A DNA stretch of 47,687 nucleotides, from assembly GCA_964342585.1 (NCBI GenBank), contig CAYFHK010000002.1, positions 1 through 47,687 of the forward strand, in the 5' to 3' direction. Positions 1 through 8,521 of this stretch are shown in pieces. The position numbers and the translations under genes were made by a program. The DNA comes from Parvularcula sp964342585. Its GTDB lineage: Bacteria > Pseudomonadota > Alphaproteobacteria > Caulobacterales > Parvularculaceae. The stretch's first letter is position 1, and each line of letters begins with the position of its first letter. Below the pieces are notes generated by a model that had not been told where the DNA came from, searched no databases, and worked only from the letters and a program-made list of their open reading frames with translations.

Positions 1-351
1 ATCACCGAAATGCTTCGCGCGGCGGGCGCGCGCGAAGTGCATTTCCGCATCGCGTGTCCCCCTATTGTGCACCCGGACTATTACGGCATCGACACGCCGA
101 GCCAGAAAGAGCTGATGGCGGCGACCCATTCGGTCGAGGAAATCAGAGCCGCGATCGGCGCCGACAGCCTTTCCTTCTTGAGCCTTGAAGGCCTCTACCA
201 GGCGCTTGGCAAAGGCCCGCGCAATGGCGACGCCCCGGCCTTCACCGATCATTGCTTCACCGGCGAGTACCCCACCGCATTGACCGACCGCGATCAGAAA
301 GATCGCCAAGCCATGGTCGAACAGCTGAGCTTTTTAAAAGAGTCGAGCTGA
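1..351 (+). CDS. purF: Amidophosphoribosyltransferase, C-terminal part
   Basis: This is the 3' end of a gene that starts before the window; the frame is open from base 1. PurF makes 5-phosphoribosylamine from PRPP and glutamine, the first committed step of purine synthesis, in the cytoplasm. The visible part has the PurF C-terminal pattern: a VHFRIACPP-like strand, YGIDTPS, a VEEIRAAIGADSLSFLS stretch and a final CFTGEYPT motif. The N-terminal glutamine amidotransferase domain and the PRPP-binding site lie outside the window. No convincing hairpin terminator is visible between this gene and the next. Confidence 0.93.
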   Translation: MTEMLRAAGAREVHFRIACPPIVHPDYYGIDTPSQKELMAATHSVEEIRAAIGADSLSFLSLEGLYQALGKGPRNGDAPAFTDHCFTGEYPTALTDRDQKDRQAMVEQLSFLKESS

Positions 352-468
352 GAACAGGCATCGCCGGGCCAAGGATATAGCAACGCCAAGGTAACGAGCT
401 TTTGCCTTTATCCCGCAGTAGAGCTAGCTTCAAAAGGCGGCGCTTTCGTCGCGATGAGGTAAGCTGAT

Positions 469-1065
469 ATGCGGACGCTCTTTCGCGCCCTAACATTGGT
501 CATCGCGCTGTTTCTTGGCGGGTTTGCGGTTTTTGCCTTGAATCTGCCAAGCGCTGACGAGGGCTGGGACGATCCGGACCTTTCAAGGCTCGAAGGGTTT
601 CATCGGACAGAAATTGGTATCGTGGCGCTGACCGGCGGGAGCGGAAAGCGAATCGAGCGCGCGCTCGCGCTTTTTGACACCGGTCGCGCCGATCGCGTGT
701 TGATCTCGGGGACGCATCCCACCGTTCGCAAGCAAGACCTCACCCAATATGGCGACCCAGACGTATTGGCCTGCTGTGTTGACCTTGGCCCCCGGGCGCA
801 AACGACTGTCGGCAATGCGATCGAAGCCCGCGATTGGGCCGCAGACCATGATTATCGGGGTCTGATTTTGGTCACCAGTGACTATCATCTGCCTCGTGCG
901 CTGCTTGAAGTGCGAAGTGTCGCCGCCGATTCCACAGTTGTCGGCGTGCCCGTGCGCGGCAATGGCGTGACGACCGAGACGTGGTGGCAAAGTGCCAAAG
1001 GTTGGCAGTTGATCAGCAGTGAGTATGTCAAATATCTCCTGACGGTCGTCCGCGCTGCGGTCTAA
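469..1065 (+). CDS. YdcF/SanA-like DUF218 membrane-anchored protein
   Basis: A 198-residue protein with an N-terminal hydrophobic segment (about residues 4-24) that anchors or exports it, followed by a DUF218 domain. Visible family marks are the strand leading to LTGGSGKRIERAL, the LISGTHP turn, a NAIEAR helix and VTSDYHLPRAL. DUF218 proteins (YdcF, SanA, ElyC) act at the cell envelope, but their chemistry is poorly defined, so no reaction is assigned. The start is an ATG with GAGG about nine bases upstream. It ends 12 bases before the acyltransferase gene, which suggests one transcript serving envelope lipids. Confidence 0.8.
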   Translation: MRTLFRALTLVIALFLGGFAVFALNLPSADEGWDDPDLSRLEGFHRTEIGIVALTGGSGKRIERALALFDTGRADRVLISGTHPTVRKQDLTQYGDPDVLACCVDLGPRAQTTVGNAIEARDWAADHDYRGLILVTSDYHLPRALLEVRSVAADSTVVGVPVRGNGVTTETWWQSAKGWQLISSEYVKYLLTVVRAAV

Positions 1066-1077
1066 TTCATCGGTCCC

Positions 1078-2787
1078 ATGGCTCGTTTCCGTTCGTTCGC
1101 CTTCAGCCTATTCATGGCCCTTGCCGCTTTGGTGATCGGCACGCTTGGCGCGCCGGCGCTGTTGCGACGCGAATGGGCGCTCCGTGTGGCGAAATTCTGG
1201 ATCGACGTCTGCCTCTGGGGCCTCAAAGTGATTTGCGGCATCGACGCCCGGGTGACGGGCCAAGAGAATCTAGACGTTCGCCCAGCACTGATTGCCGCAA
1301 AACATCAATCCATGTGGGAAACCATCTTCCTCGCACGCTTTCTTCCCAGCGCCCGCTTTGTTCTCAAAAAAGAACTCCGCGCCGTGCCCATTTTTGGGTG
1401 GTGGTGCCATCGCCTCGGCTTCGTCTTTATCGACCGGAAAGCCGGGGCAAAAGCGCTCCGATCGATGCTCACCCAGGCGCAAGAAGCGTTTGATCAGGGG
1501 GCGTCGCACCTGATCATTTTCCCGGAGGGGACGCGCACCGCCCCTTATGAAACAGTTGCCTATCAGTCAGGCGTTGCCGCCCTCGCGAAGTCGTTGGGTG
1601 TACCGACGATACCCGTGAGCCACAATTCCGGCAGTTTTTGGCGCCACCACGAGAAGCGAATGGTGCCTGGGACGATCGACCTCGTGGCCTTTCCACCAGT
1701 TTCGAGCGAGATGCCACGCCCGGCTTTTCTCAAAACGCTGCAGAACCAAATAGATGTAGAGGCGACGCGCCTCGCCGATCTTGCCACGGGCAACGAGAAG
1801 CGCGCGAAGGCCATCGAGGACCCTATGAGTGACAAACCCGCGCGCGCGAAAAAGCGTTATTTGTTCATCCCGCTCGCGTTGATCGCGATCGTTTTCGTGA
1901 TCTATTCCGTTGTTTGGCGGATTGGCGCCGGTGTCATGGAGCGCGAAATTGATGCCTTTATCGAAGAGGAGCGCGCTGAGGGGCGGGTGGTTACCTATCA
2001 GGATCGCAGTATTCGCGGCTACCCTTTCACACTTCGTGCACAGATCAAACACTTCAACTGGTCAGAGCCCGGCGTTTGGGAGTGGTCCGGGGAAACGCTC
2101 CATATCGTCACCCTGCCCTATGACGTCTCTAGACTGATCTTTGCCCCGCGCGATGCACAGCGTGTGATCTATGAGGGTGAGCCTTATGATATCACGCCTT
2201 CAGATTTGCGGGTGGGGCTGCGCGAGGATCAAATCAACGTTGAGGGATCAGATATCTCCGCCACTGGACAGGATCGCACTGTTAGCCTTGGAAATATCAA
2301 AGCGAATTTCATCGCCAATAATGAAGAGACGTGGATCCTAGGGGCCGCCCTGCGGGGCTTGCGCTTCGTCGACCAGGAAGAGCGACAGTTGGATTCGCCC
2401 TATTGGAACATCGCGGCGAGCGGGAGCAGTATCCCTGGCACGCCGGTGACCATCGACGCGACCGAGCTTGCGCTGACAACACCCGAGGCGATCTCCCCAA
2501 CGCAGCTTGGGCTCTCCGGCACCATTGGTCTTGATGCGAACAATCGCGCTGAAGGTGAGATAAGCCTCCGGCTGCAAAACCTCGATACGGTGATGCTGCT
2601 CCTTGAGACCTATGGCACGATGGGATCGACAGATTTGGCGCAAGCGCGGGAAACCCTTCGGGCGATGCCGGCCTCGGCCGCGCAAGAGCTGCCGTTGGAC
2701 ATCGCCTTTGAAAACGGTGAAGCCCACCTCAAAACGATGTTTGGTAGCCTCGTCCTGGGCGAGGCCCCGTGCCTAGCGTCTTGCTAA
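1078..2787 (+). CDS. PlsC-type acyltransferase fused in frame to a DUF2125 protein
   Basis: One uninterrupted 569-codon frame covers what are normally two separate proteins. Residues 1-249 are a 1-acylglycerol-3-phosphate acyltransferase: an N-terminal membrane helix, the NHxxxxD-type motif as KHQSMWE (the usual Asp is Glu here), FIDR and the FPEGTR glycerolipid-binding motif. Residues 250-569 match a DUF2125 protein: a short basic start, one membrane helix (about 262-282) and a long periplasmic beta-rich region, function unknown. Codon 250 is an ATG with GAGGA just upstream, so the second half may also be made alone as a normal-sized 320-residue protein. The TAA overlaps the stop of hisC, which converges from the other side. 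Either a true fusion or two in-frame products is possible. A sequencing error that removed a stop cannot be excluded. Confidence 0.82.
   Translation: MARFRSFAFSLFMALAALVIGTLGAPALLRREWALRVAKFWIDVCLWGLKVICGIDARVTGQENLDVRPALIAAKHQSMWETIFLARFLPSARFVLKKELRAVPIFGWWCHRLGFVFIDRKAGAKALRSMLTQAQEAFDQGASHLIIFPEGTRTAPYETVAYQSGVAALAKSLGVPTIPVSHNSGSFWRHHEKRMVPGTIDLVAFPPVSSEMPRPAFLKTLQNQIDVEATRLADLATGNEKRAKAIEDPMSDKPARAKKRYLFIPLALIAIVFVIYSVVWRIGAGVMEREIDAFIEEERAEGRVVTYQDRSIRGYPFTLRAQIKHFNWSEPGVWEWSGETLHIVTLPYDVSRLIFAPRDAQRVIYEGEPYDITPSDLRVGLREDQINVEGSDISATGQDRTVSLGNIKANFIANNEETWILGAALRGLRFVDQEERQLDSPYWNIAASGSSIPGTPVTIDATELALTTPEAISPTQLGLSGTIGLDANNRAEGEISLRLQNLDTVMLLLETYGTMGSTDLAQARETLRAMPASAAQELPLDIAFENGEAHLKTMFGSLVLGEAPCLASC
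1816..1827 (+). promoter_or_regulatory. Internal ribosome-binding site and ATG for the DUF2125 half
   Basis: GAGGA at 1816-1820 lies four bases before an in-frame ATG at 1825. The peptide that would start there (MSDKPARAKKRYLF, then a hydrophobic helix) looks like a natural membrane-protein N-terminus. This supports independent initiation of DUF2125 inside the longer frame. It is inference from sequence; use of this start has not been shown. Confidence 0.55.
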
Positions 2788-3923
2788 ACGGCGCTCGACG
2801 TCTTCCGCCGCTGCGTCACAAAATTGCCAAGGCCTGCCAAGAACGCATCGTTGGCCTCTGCATTGCCAATCGAGACCCGCAGGTGCCCTGGCAAACCGCT
2901 TGAGGCCGCGCTTCTGATGAGCACCCCTTCGCTCTCCAAATGAGAGAGCAGCATACGCGCTTCGGCGGCATCGTCCTGCTCGGCCGCTTCCGGCATGCCG
3001 AACAGAATGAAATTCCCATAGGGCGGCACCACAGCGAACCCGAACGCAGAGAGCGCCCGCGCGACACGCGCCCGTTCTTTCGCGTTGTGCTGACGATTTC
3101 GCGACGCAAATGCCTGATCGCGCACAGCGGCTTCGGCTGCCGCAAGCCCTGCTGCATTCACGCTGAAAGGCGGTCTGATCCGATTGAGGATATCGATGAT
3201 GCCGTCAGGCGCAAACGCCCAGCCAACCCGCAAGCCCCCAAGACCATAGATCTTCGAGAAGGTCCGCATCATGACAACGTTATCGGCACCGGTCGCCATC
3301 GCCTCGCGCACCAAATCGTCCCCGCCGGAGAACAGGGGATCGTCCATATATTCAGCATAGGCACCATCGAGCACCAAGATGACATGCGGCGGCAACATCG
3401 CCCGCAAGCGGGAAATGACGTCGCCCATCAACACGGTACCCGTAGGACTATTTGGGTTCGCTAGGAACACAATCCGTGTGCGATCATCCACAGTATCCGC
3501 GATCGCATCGATATCTGCGGTATATGATTTCTCCGGCGCGTAGCGCGTTTCAACGCCCGCAGATGCGGCAGCGAGGTGATAGTAGGAAAAGCCGTGCGCT
3601 GACTGCACGATGTTATCGCCTTCCGCAGCGTAGGCTCTGATCAGCAAGGTGATGATCTCATCAGACCCCGCACCGACAACGATATTTGCAGCCGCCACGC
3701 CATAGACCTCGCCGATGGCCTCTCGCAGGGCGACGGCATTGCCATCAGGGTAGCGCTCGAGCTTTGCCGCGACGCGCTCATAGGCAGCAATCGCGTTCGG
3801 GCTGGCGCCCAGTGCGCTTTCATTCGATGATAATTTATGGACGCGCGCGGTCGTGCCCGTGGATTTACCCGGGGTGTAAGGACTGATTTCTAAAAGCCCT
3901 GGACGGGGAACAGGCTTACTCAC
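2784..3923 (-). CDS. hisC: Histidinol-phosphate aminotransferase
   Basis: A 379-residue PLP enzyme of fold type I that converts imidazole-acetol phosphate to histidinol phosphate in histidine synthesis; some members also transaminate aromatic keto acids. Visible motifs are LSSNESALG near the N-terminus, the RYPDG substrate loop, FLANPNSPTG, DGAYAEY and the PLP-lysine site RTFSKIYGLGGLRVGWA. The chosen start is GTG at 3923, which overlaps the TGA of the upstream membrane-protein gene (GTGA), implying translational coupling; a longer in-frame reading would run far into that gene. The AGAAAGAG before it can serve as a ribosome-binding site. In many alphaproteobacteria hisC instead sits beside tyrC. 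Confidence 0.92.
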   Translation of the reverse strand: MSKPVPRPGLLEISPYTPGKSTGTTARVHKLSSNESALGASPNAIAAYERVAAKLERYPDGNAVALREAIGEVYGVAAANIVVGAGSDEIITLLIRAYAAEGDNIVQSAHGFSYYHLAAASAGVETRYAPEKSYTADIDAIADTVDDRTRIVFLANPNSPTGTVLMGDVISRLRAMLPPHVILVLDGAYAEYMDDPLFSGGDDLVREAMATGADNVVMMRTFSKIYGLGGLRVGWAFAPDGIIDILNRIRPPFSVNAAGLAAAEAAVRDQAFASRNRQHNAKERARVARALSAFGFAVVPPYGNFILFGMPEAAEQDDAAEARMLLSHLESEGVLIRSAASSGLPGHLRVSIGNAEANDAFLAGLGNFVTQRRKTSSAV

Positions 3924-4612
3924 GCGGCGCTCTCTTTCTGGCCAAGTGGAGATGATGTCGTATGACCCGTAGCGCGGGCGTCGCGCCAATGCGGGTGTAT
4001 CTCCGAAAAGCACCGCAGCACCGTCAACGCAAGCAGCGATATGAGCACACCCAACGCGCTCTCAATCACCGACCATTCGCTGATCCCGGCAATCCGGTTG
4101 AGCACCACAAGCAGAAGATAAACCATGGTCAGCGCCCACCACACGGTGATCCAAGGCAAAGGCTCGACCGTTCGCCATGCATTGCCCGCGCGGAGCACCC
4201 GGTAAAGCTGCCGCAAATCCTGAAGCGGTTGGAATAGATTGGCGCCCGGGAGAAAATATGCGCCGACAACCTGCCCTTTCGAACGGCGAAACGCGTAGAT
4301 CCCGTCAGCTGTCAGATTCATGATCGCCCGCGAGAGCCACCGGAACCAAGCCGCCGCCCCGATCGCCACGGCGACGCCGAAGACGAAGAAACTGGCGCGA
4401 TAGGGGGCTTCGAGCGCGGTCAGCGTTTCGGTGACTGGCGCCCCCGGATCGCCCACAATAAAAGCCGTCGCCCGCGCGAGGAAGTGCATCGCATGAACCG
4501 CGACCTGCACGAGCAATGCCCCCACGCAGACGGCAATCACCTCCGCCACAGGCTTGGGAAACCCCGCCGCCCGCGCCTCTTCGCGTCGCCGATCAGCCGC
4601 CGTTAAGGTCAT
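3920..4612 (-). CDS. DUF4328-like multi-pass membrane protein
   Basis: A 230-residue membrane protein with about five hydrophobic segments. The middle carries a pattern like DUF4328 proteins: a charged loop, then GAYFLPGANLFQPLQ followed by an LRQLYRV helix and a W-rich segment. The function of this family is not known. The start is set at the ATG at 4612, with GGGAAT upstream; codons further upstream would run into the metX control region. Its stop overlaps the hisC start by four bases, so both are probably on one transcript. The gene is divergent from metX, and the two share a roughly 100-base promoter region. Confidence 0.65.
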   Translation of the reverse strand: MTLTAADRRREEARAAGFPKPVAEVIAVCVGALLVQVAVHAMHFLARATAFIVGDPGAPVTETLTALEAPYRASFFVFGVAVAIGAAAWFRWLSRAIMNLTADGIYAFRRSKGQVVGAYFLPGANLFQPLQDLRQLYRVLRAGNAWRTVEPLPWITVWWALTMVYLLLVVLNRIAGISEWSVIESALGVLISLLALTVLRCFSEIHPHWRDARATGHTTSSPLGQKESAA

Positions 4613-4715
4613 GTGAGCATTCCCAGGCTGCGCATTGCCTGCCGCCGCATTCTGGCCTATCGCAACGCCTTTTCCAAATCCGCGCCTGGCCTCGCGCCAA
4701 GCGCAAGTGAAGTCC

Positions 4716-5879
4716 ATGACCCAGCCGCCCACCTCACCTATTGCTTCCGCGCCGCCGGCTTATGGCCTGTTGCCGGCGGGTGAAGGCTTGTTGGAGCGGC
4801 TGCCGACGCCGCTCGCCCTCGACAGTGGCGGCACCCTCCCCGACGTCACGGTGGCCTACGACACCTATGGCATGCTCAATGCCGCGCGTTCGAATGCGGT
4901 GCTTGTCTGTCATCCGCTGACCGCCGATCAATTCGCCGCGCGCCGCCATCCGGTGACCGGAAAGCCAGGTTGGTGGGAAGCCGTCATCGGCCCGGGCAAG
5001 ACCATCGACACGGATACCTATTTCGTCATCGTGCCGAATGTTTTGGGTGGCTGTATGGGCAGCACCGGGCCGTTAAGCCTCAACCCCGAAACCGGCGCAC
5101 CCTACGGTCTCGATTTCCCCGTCATCACCATTGGCGACATGGTGCGCGCGCAGGTCGCGCTGATTGATGCCCTCAAGATCGACCGCCTCCTGGCGGTCGT
5201 CGGCGGATCGATGGGCGGCATGCAGGCGCTGACCTGGGCGGCGGATTATCCCGACCGGGTGGCGCATTGCGCCGCCATCGCGACCGCGGCGCGGCACACC
5301 CCGCAAAACATCGCCTTCCACGAAGTCGGCCGGCAAGCCGTCATGGCCGATCCGGATTGGCATGAGGGGAATTACTACGCCCACGGCGCGGTGCCGCGAA
5401 AGGGCTTGGCGGTGGCCCGCATGGCCGCCCATGTGACTTACCTTTCAGAGCGCGCGCTCGAGCGAAAATTTGGCCGCAATCTTCAAGACCGCCAGGCACC
5501 CGGCTTTGGATTTGACGCGGACTTCCAGGTGGAGAGCTATTTGCGCCATCAGGGGAAGAGTTTCGTCGATCGCTTCGATGCGAACTCCTATCTCTATATC
5601 ACCCGGGCCATGGACTATTTCGATTTGGGCGGCGAAGGCGATTTGTCTGCGCGGTTTAGCGGCGGCGACACCAAATTTCTTCTGGCGTCATTCACCTCAG
5701 ATTGGCTTTATCCGACTTCTGAATCGCGGCGGATCGTCCGTGCCCTGCATGGCGCACACGCGGCTGTGTCCTTCGTTGAAATCGTCAGCGATAAAGGCCA
5801 TGATGCCTTCTTGCTCGACGAGCCTGATTTCCACGCCATCCTCGACGGGTTTATCAAAACAGCGGGCCGAGATCTCTGA
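4716..5879 (+). CDS. metX: Homoserine O-acyltransferase (MetX type)
   Basis: A 387-residue alpha/beta-hydrolase-fold enzyme that acylates homoserine for methionine synthesis. The nucleophile is Ser165 in GGSMGG; the other triad members are the Asp of TSDWLYPT and the His of DKGHDAFL. The conserved NVLGGCMGSTGP segment is present. MetX proteins were named acetyltransferases, but several have been shown to use succinyl-CoA, and the only sulfhydrylase in view is MetZ-like, so acyl preference is left open. The ATG at 4716 is preferred over upstream in-frame codons because it gives the usual family length. The gene overlaps metW by one base (TGATG). Confidence 0.93.
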   Translation: MTQPPTSPIASAPPAYGLLPAGEGLLERLPTPLALDSGGTLPDVTVAYDTYGMLNAARSNAVLVCHPLTADQFAARRHPVTGKPGWWEAVIGPGKTIDTDTYFVIVPNVLGGCMGSTGPLSLNPETGAPYGLDFPVITIGDMVRAQVALIDALKIDRLLAVVGGSMGGMQALTWAADYPDRVAHCAAIATAARHTPQNIAFHEVGRQAVMADPDWHEGNYYAHGAVPRKGLAVARMAAHVTYLSERALERKFGRNLQDRQAPGFGFDADFQVESYLRHQGKSFVDRFDANSYLYITRAMDYFDLGGEGDLSARFSGGDTKFLLASFTSDWLYPTSESRRIVRALHGAHAAVSFVEIVSDKGHDAFLLDEPDFHAILDGFIKTAGRDL

Positions 5880-6493
5880 TGGTCAATACGCTGCGTAAAG
5901 ATCACTCACTGATCGCCTCTCTCGTGCCAGAGCAATCAAGCGCCCTTGATATCGGGTGCGGTGATGGCGAGCTTCTTCAAGTGCTGCGCGAGACGCGACA
6001 AGTCCGCGGCTATGGCCTTGAGATCGACGGCAGCAAAGTGAGTAGCGCGGTCGCCGCAGGACTTTCCGTTGTGCAAGGCGATGCCGACACGGATCTCCGT
6101 GATTATCCAGATCAAGCCTTCGGCACGGTGATTTTGTCGAACTCGATCCAAACCTTTCGTCGGCCTGACCAAGCGATTGAGGCGGCTGTTCGGGTTGGCG
6201 AGCAGGTGATCGTCTCCTTCCCCAATTTCGGGCATTGGAAATTGCGGATGCATCTCTTGTTCAGTGGCACAATGCCGAGATCAAAAACGCTGCCGGCGCG
6301 CTGGTACGCGACAGACAATATTCATCTGTGTACGGTGAAAGATTTTCTGGTTTTCACGAAAGAACGTGGTCTGAAGATTACCGCCGCCTTTGCGCTCAAT
6401 CGTGGCGGACGGGCACAGTCCTTTCAGGCGGACCGGCCAGGCTTTTCGAATTTGTTTGCCGAAGACGCGTTATTCGTCCTGTCACGGCCCTGA
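5879..6493 (+). CDS. metW: MetW, methyltransferase-like partner of MetX
   Basis: A 204-residue class I methyltransferase-fold protein. It has the SAM-site glycine loop LDIGCGDGELL and the MetW marks SNSIQTFRRP, VSFPNFGHW and RWYATDNIHLCT. MetW is almost always coded next to metX and is needed for full MetX activity in several proteobacteria. Its start codon overlaps the metX stop, so the two are translationally coupled. Its last 70 bases overlap the end of a methyltransferase gene on the other strand. Confidence 0.92.
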   Translation: MVNTLRKDHSLIASLVPEQSSALDIGCGDGELLQVLRETRQVRGYGLEIDGSKVSSAVAAGLSVVQGDADTDLRDYPDQAFGTVILSNSIQTFRRPDQAIEAAVRVGEQVIVSFPNFGHWKLRMHLLFSGTMPRSKTLPARWYATDNIHLCTVKDFLVFTKERGLKITAAFALNRGGRAQSFQADRPGFSNLFAEDALFVLSRP

Positions 6494-7236
6494 CGGTTAG
6501 ACGCAGGGCGCAAGCCTTGCGGAATGAGAAGGCCGGGCCGGAAGACTTCCGCTTTCGACCCCGAAATTGGAATGGCTGCGGATTTTCTGGCCTCGACCAA
6601 ATTGAGGCCCGCAAAATTCGGATAAAGGCCGCGCACCACCAGCGACTCAAGGCTATTGCCCATGCGCTCCCATGTGCGCGCGAGGCGCAGAAATCCTGCC
6701 GACTCGATGGGCGGGAAGTGGAGGGCGATGGCGTGCGCCGTTGGCGCGAACATACTTTCTTCAAGGAGCCGATCGAGCTGGCGCCGCGTATAGGGCCGCC
6801 CAGCAGCGAAGGGGCTTGTCTCGAGAAGCGACCAAAGGCCGCGCCGATTCGCCGCCACGATGATCATCAACCCGTCATCGGCCAAAACCCGCCAGGCTTC
6901 GCGCAAGAGGCGCCGGGGGCCGGAAACTTCCTCGAGGCCATGAACGATGAGCAGGCGATCGACAGATGCATCGGGCAGCGGCCAGCGATGATCATGAACG
7001 AGGACGGAGGGCGTTTCGCATCCGGCGCGAACCCCTGTCCCCTCTGGACAGAGAGCGATACGGCGCTCGGACTCGGTAAAGGCCGAGAGAAAAGGGCCAG
7101 CATAGCCAAATCCGACAACACGCAGCCGCGCCGCTTGGTCCCACGCCTGAACGAGCTTGTCCCGAACAACCGCGGAGGCCACAGCGCCCAAAGGCCCCGC
7201 GTAGAACGCTTCCAGTTCCGAAACAGCTAACCGCAT
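6424..7236 (-). CDS. Class I SAM-dependent methyltransferase, substrate unknown
   Basis: A 270-residue protein with a degenerate SAM-binding region (RVVGFGYAGPFLSAF), an acidic strand end, the HDHRWPLPDASVDRLLIVHGLEE core typical of Methyltransf_11 proteins, and a long C-terminal extension with a basic tail. Homologous genes often neighbour gloB in alphaproteobacteria, but the substrate is not known. The ATG at 7236 is chosen because the protein then starts as MRLAVSELEAFY just before the domain, and because upstream codons enter the gloB promoter. It converges on metW with a 70-base overlap of coding ends. Confidence 0.72.
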   Translation of the reverse strand: MRLAVSELEAFYAGPLGAVASAVVRDKLVQAWDQAARLRVVGFGYAGPFLSAFTESERRIALCPEGTGVRAGCETPSVLVHDHRWPLPDASVDRLLIVHGLEEVSGPRRLLREAWRVLADDGLMIIVAANRRGLWSLLETSPFAAGRPYTRRQLDRLLEESMFAPTAHAIALHFPPIESAGFLRLARTWERMGNSLESLVVRGLYPNFAGLNLVEARKSAAIPISGSKAEVFRPGLLIPQGLRPASNRQGRDRTNNASSANKFEKPGRSA

Positions 7237-7277
7237 GGCGGTCGCTCTAGCACGAATTTTTGATCGCGGGAGTAAAC

Positions 7278-8117
7278 ATGTCGGCACCGCTTGCGGTCGC
7301 GGCCACAACACCACAAGTACGCTCGATGGAAACAGCGACTTATCCTGGCCTGAAAGTGCTGCAATTCCCGTGTTTGTCCGACAATTACGGGTTTGTTGTG
7401 ATCGACGAGGCAACGGGGATGACCGCTGCGATCGACACCCCCGATGCTGATGTGATCGCCGATGTGGTCGACCAGCATGCCGGCGGATCGCTCGATCTGA
7501 TCCTCAATACCCACTGGCACCCCGACCATGCAGGCGGCAACGGCGCGCTGAAGGCGCGCTATGGCACCACGATCATCGCGCCAGACGCTGAAGGCGAAAA
7601 GATTGCTGTGGCCGATCGCCGTGTGAGCGACGGCGACGAGGTCCGCATCGGCGAGAGCGTCGGGCGCGTCATCTCAACGCCGGGGCACACGCTTGGGCAC
7701 TGCATTTACGTTTTTGATCAAGCCGGGGTCGCGTTTGTTGGTGACACCTTGTTCAACTTAGGATGTGGCCGATTGTTCGAGGGGACCCCTTCGCAGATGT
7801 GGTCATCGCTCGAAAAGGTTCGCGCGCTGCCTGATGATACCACGATCTACTGCGCACACGAATATACCGCCGCGAATGCGGCCTTTGCCGTCTCGGTAGA
7901 CCCTGAAAACGACCAACTCGCCGCCCGGCAAGAAGAGATCTCCCACCTTCGCGCCAAGAGCGAACCCACTGTGCCGTTCCGCCTAGGGAACGATCGTGCC
8001 GTCAATCCTTTCTTACGCGCCGATGATGAAGCGCTGGCCGCGCATCTTGGCATGGCAAACGCCGCGCCAGACGCGGTCTTTGCCGAAATTCGGCAGCGTA
8101 AGGATAACTTCCGATGA
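7278..8117 (+). CDS. gloB: Hydroxyacylglutathione hydrolase (glyoxalase II)
   Basis: A 279-residue metallo-beta-lactamase-fold enzyme that hydrolyses S-D-lactoylglutathione to lactate and glutathione, the second step of methylglyoxal detoxification. The binuclear metal site is visible as THWHPDHAGG, then STPGHTLGH, FVGDTLFNLGCGRLFEG and CAHEYT. The C-terminal glyoxalase II domain (VNPFLR) is present. The ATG at 7278 has GGGAG six bases upstream. The stop overlaps the start of the cupin gene by four bases (ATGA). Confidence 0.92.
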   Translation: MSAPLAVAATTPQVRSMETATYPGLKVLQFPCLSDNYGFVVIDEATGMTAAIDTPDADVIADVVDQHAGGSLDLILNTHWHPDHAGGNGALKARYGTTIIAPDAEGEKIAVADRRVSDGDEVRIGESVGRVISTPGHTLGHCIYVFDQAGVAFVGDTLFNLGCGRLFEGTPSQMWSSLEKVRALPDDTTIYCAHEYTAANAAFAVSVDPENDQLAARQEEISHLRAKSEPTVPFRLGNDRAVNPFLRADDEALAAHLGMANAAPDAVFAEIRQRKDNFR

Positions 8118-8521
8118 CGGAGACAGCTGAATCCGTCATCTCCATGTTGGCCCTGGTGCCGCACCCTTTCGAAGGCTGGTTTCGTGAGTCAGATCACGTA
8201 GCGGGGAAATTCCGCACCTTCGACTTTTTGATCACGGCAGAGGAATACGTCCCCTGGCATCAGCTTTCCGCGGCGATTACGTGGCGGCTGCAAGCGGGCG
8301 CGCCAGTGGCGTTAAGCCTCTCTGCCGATGGCGTCACCGCAAGCGGCCAGCATTTAAGCACCGCCACGCCAGGACCAGTGTTGGTCCCTCCCGGCACGTA
8401 TCAAACGATGGAAAGCTTTGGCCGCTGGTCATTGCTCGAGGGGACGTTGAAACCGGATCTCGGGATCAGCGACCGAATTCTTTGCCCTGACGATTGGTTT
8501 CCCGGCCGGCCGCTGGGGTGA
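8114..8521 (+). CDS. Cupin_5 (DUF985) family protein
   Basis: A 135-residue protein with the DUF985 opening LVPHPFEGWFRES and a later PPGTYQTMES turn, consistent with a small double-stranded beta-barrel (cupin). The fold often binds sugars or metals, but the role of this family is not established. Its ATGA overlap with gloB suggests co-translation and a possible link to small-molecule detoxification. The last 56 bases overlap the end of pdeM on the other strand. Confidence 0.78.
   Translation: MTETAESVISMLALVPHPFEGWFRESDHVAGKFRTFDFLITAEEYVPWHQLSAAITWRLQAGAPVALSLSADGVTASGQHLSTATPGPVLVPPGTYQTMESFGRWSLLEGTLKPDLGISDRILCPDDWFPGRPLG

Noticed and set aside
4613..4715. Possible SAM riboswitch before metX
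   Set aside because: No GCTAAA, GGCTTGC or matching stem is present in the 103 bases between the divergent starts.
6235..7230. Long plus-strand open frame across the metW end and the opposite methyltransferase
   Set aside because: It overlaps metW in another frame and is antisense to a conserved protein; no domain is recognisable.
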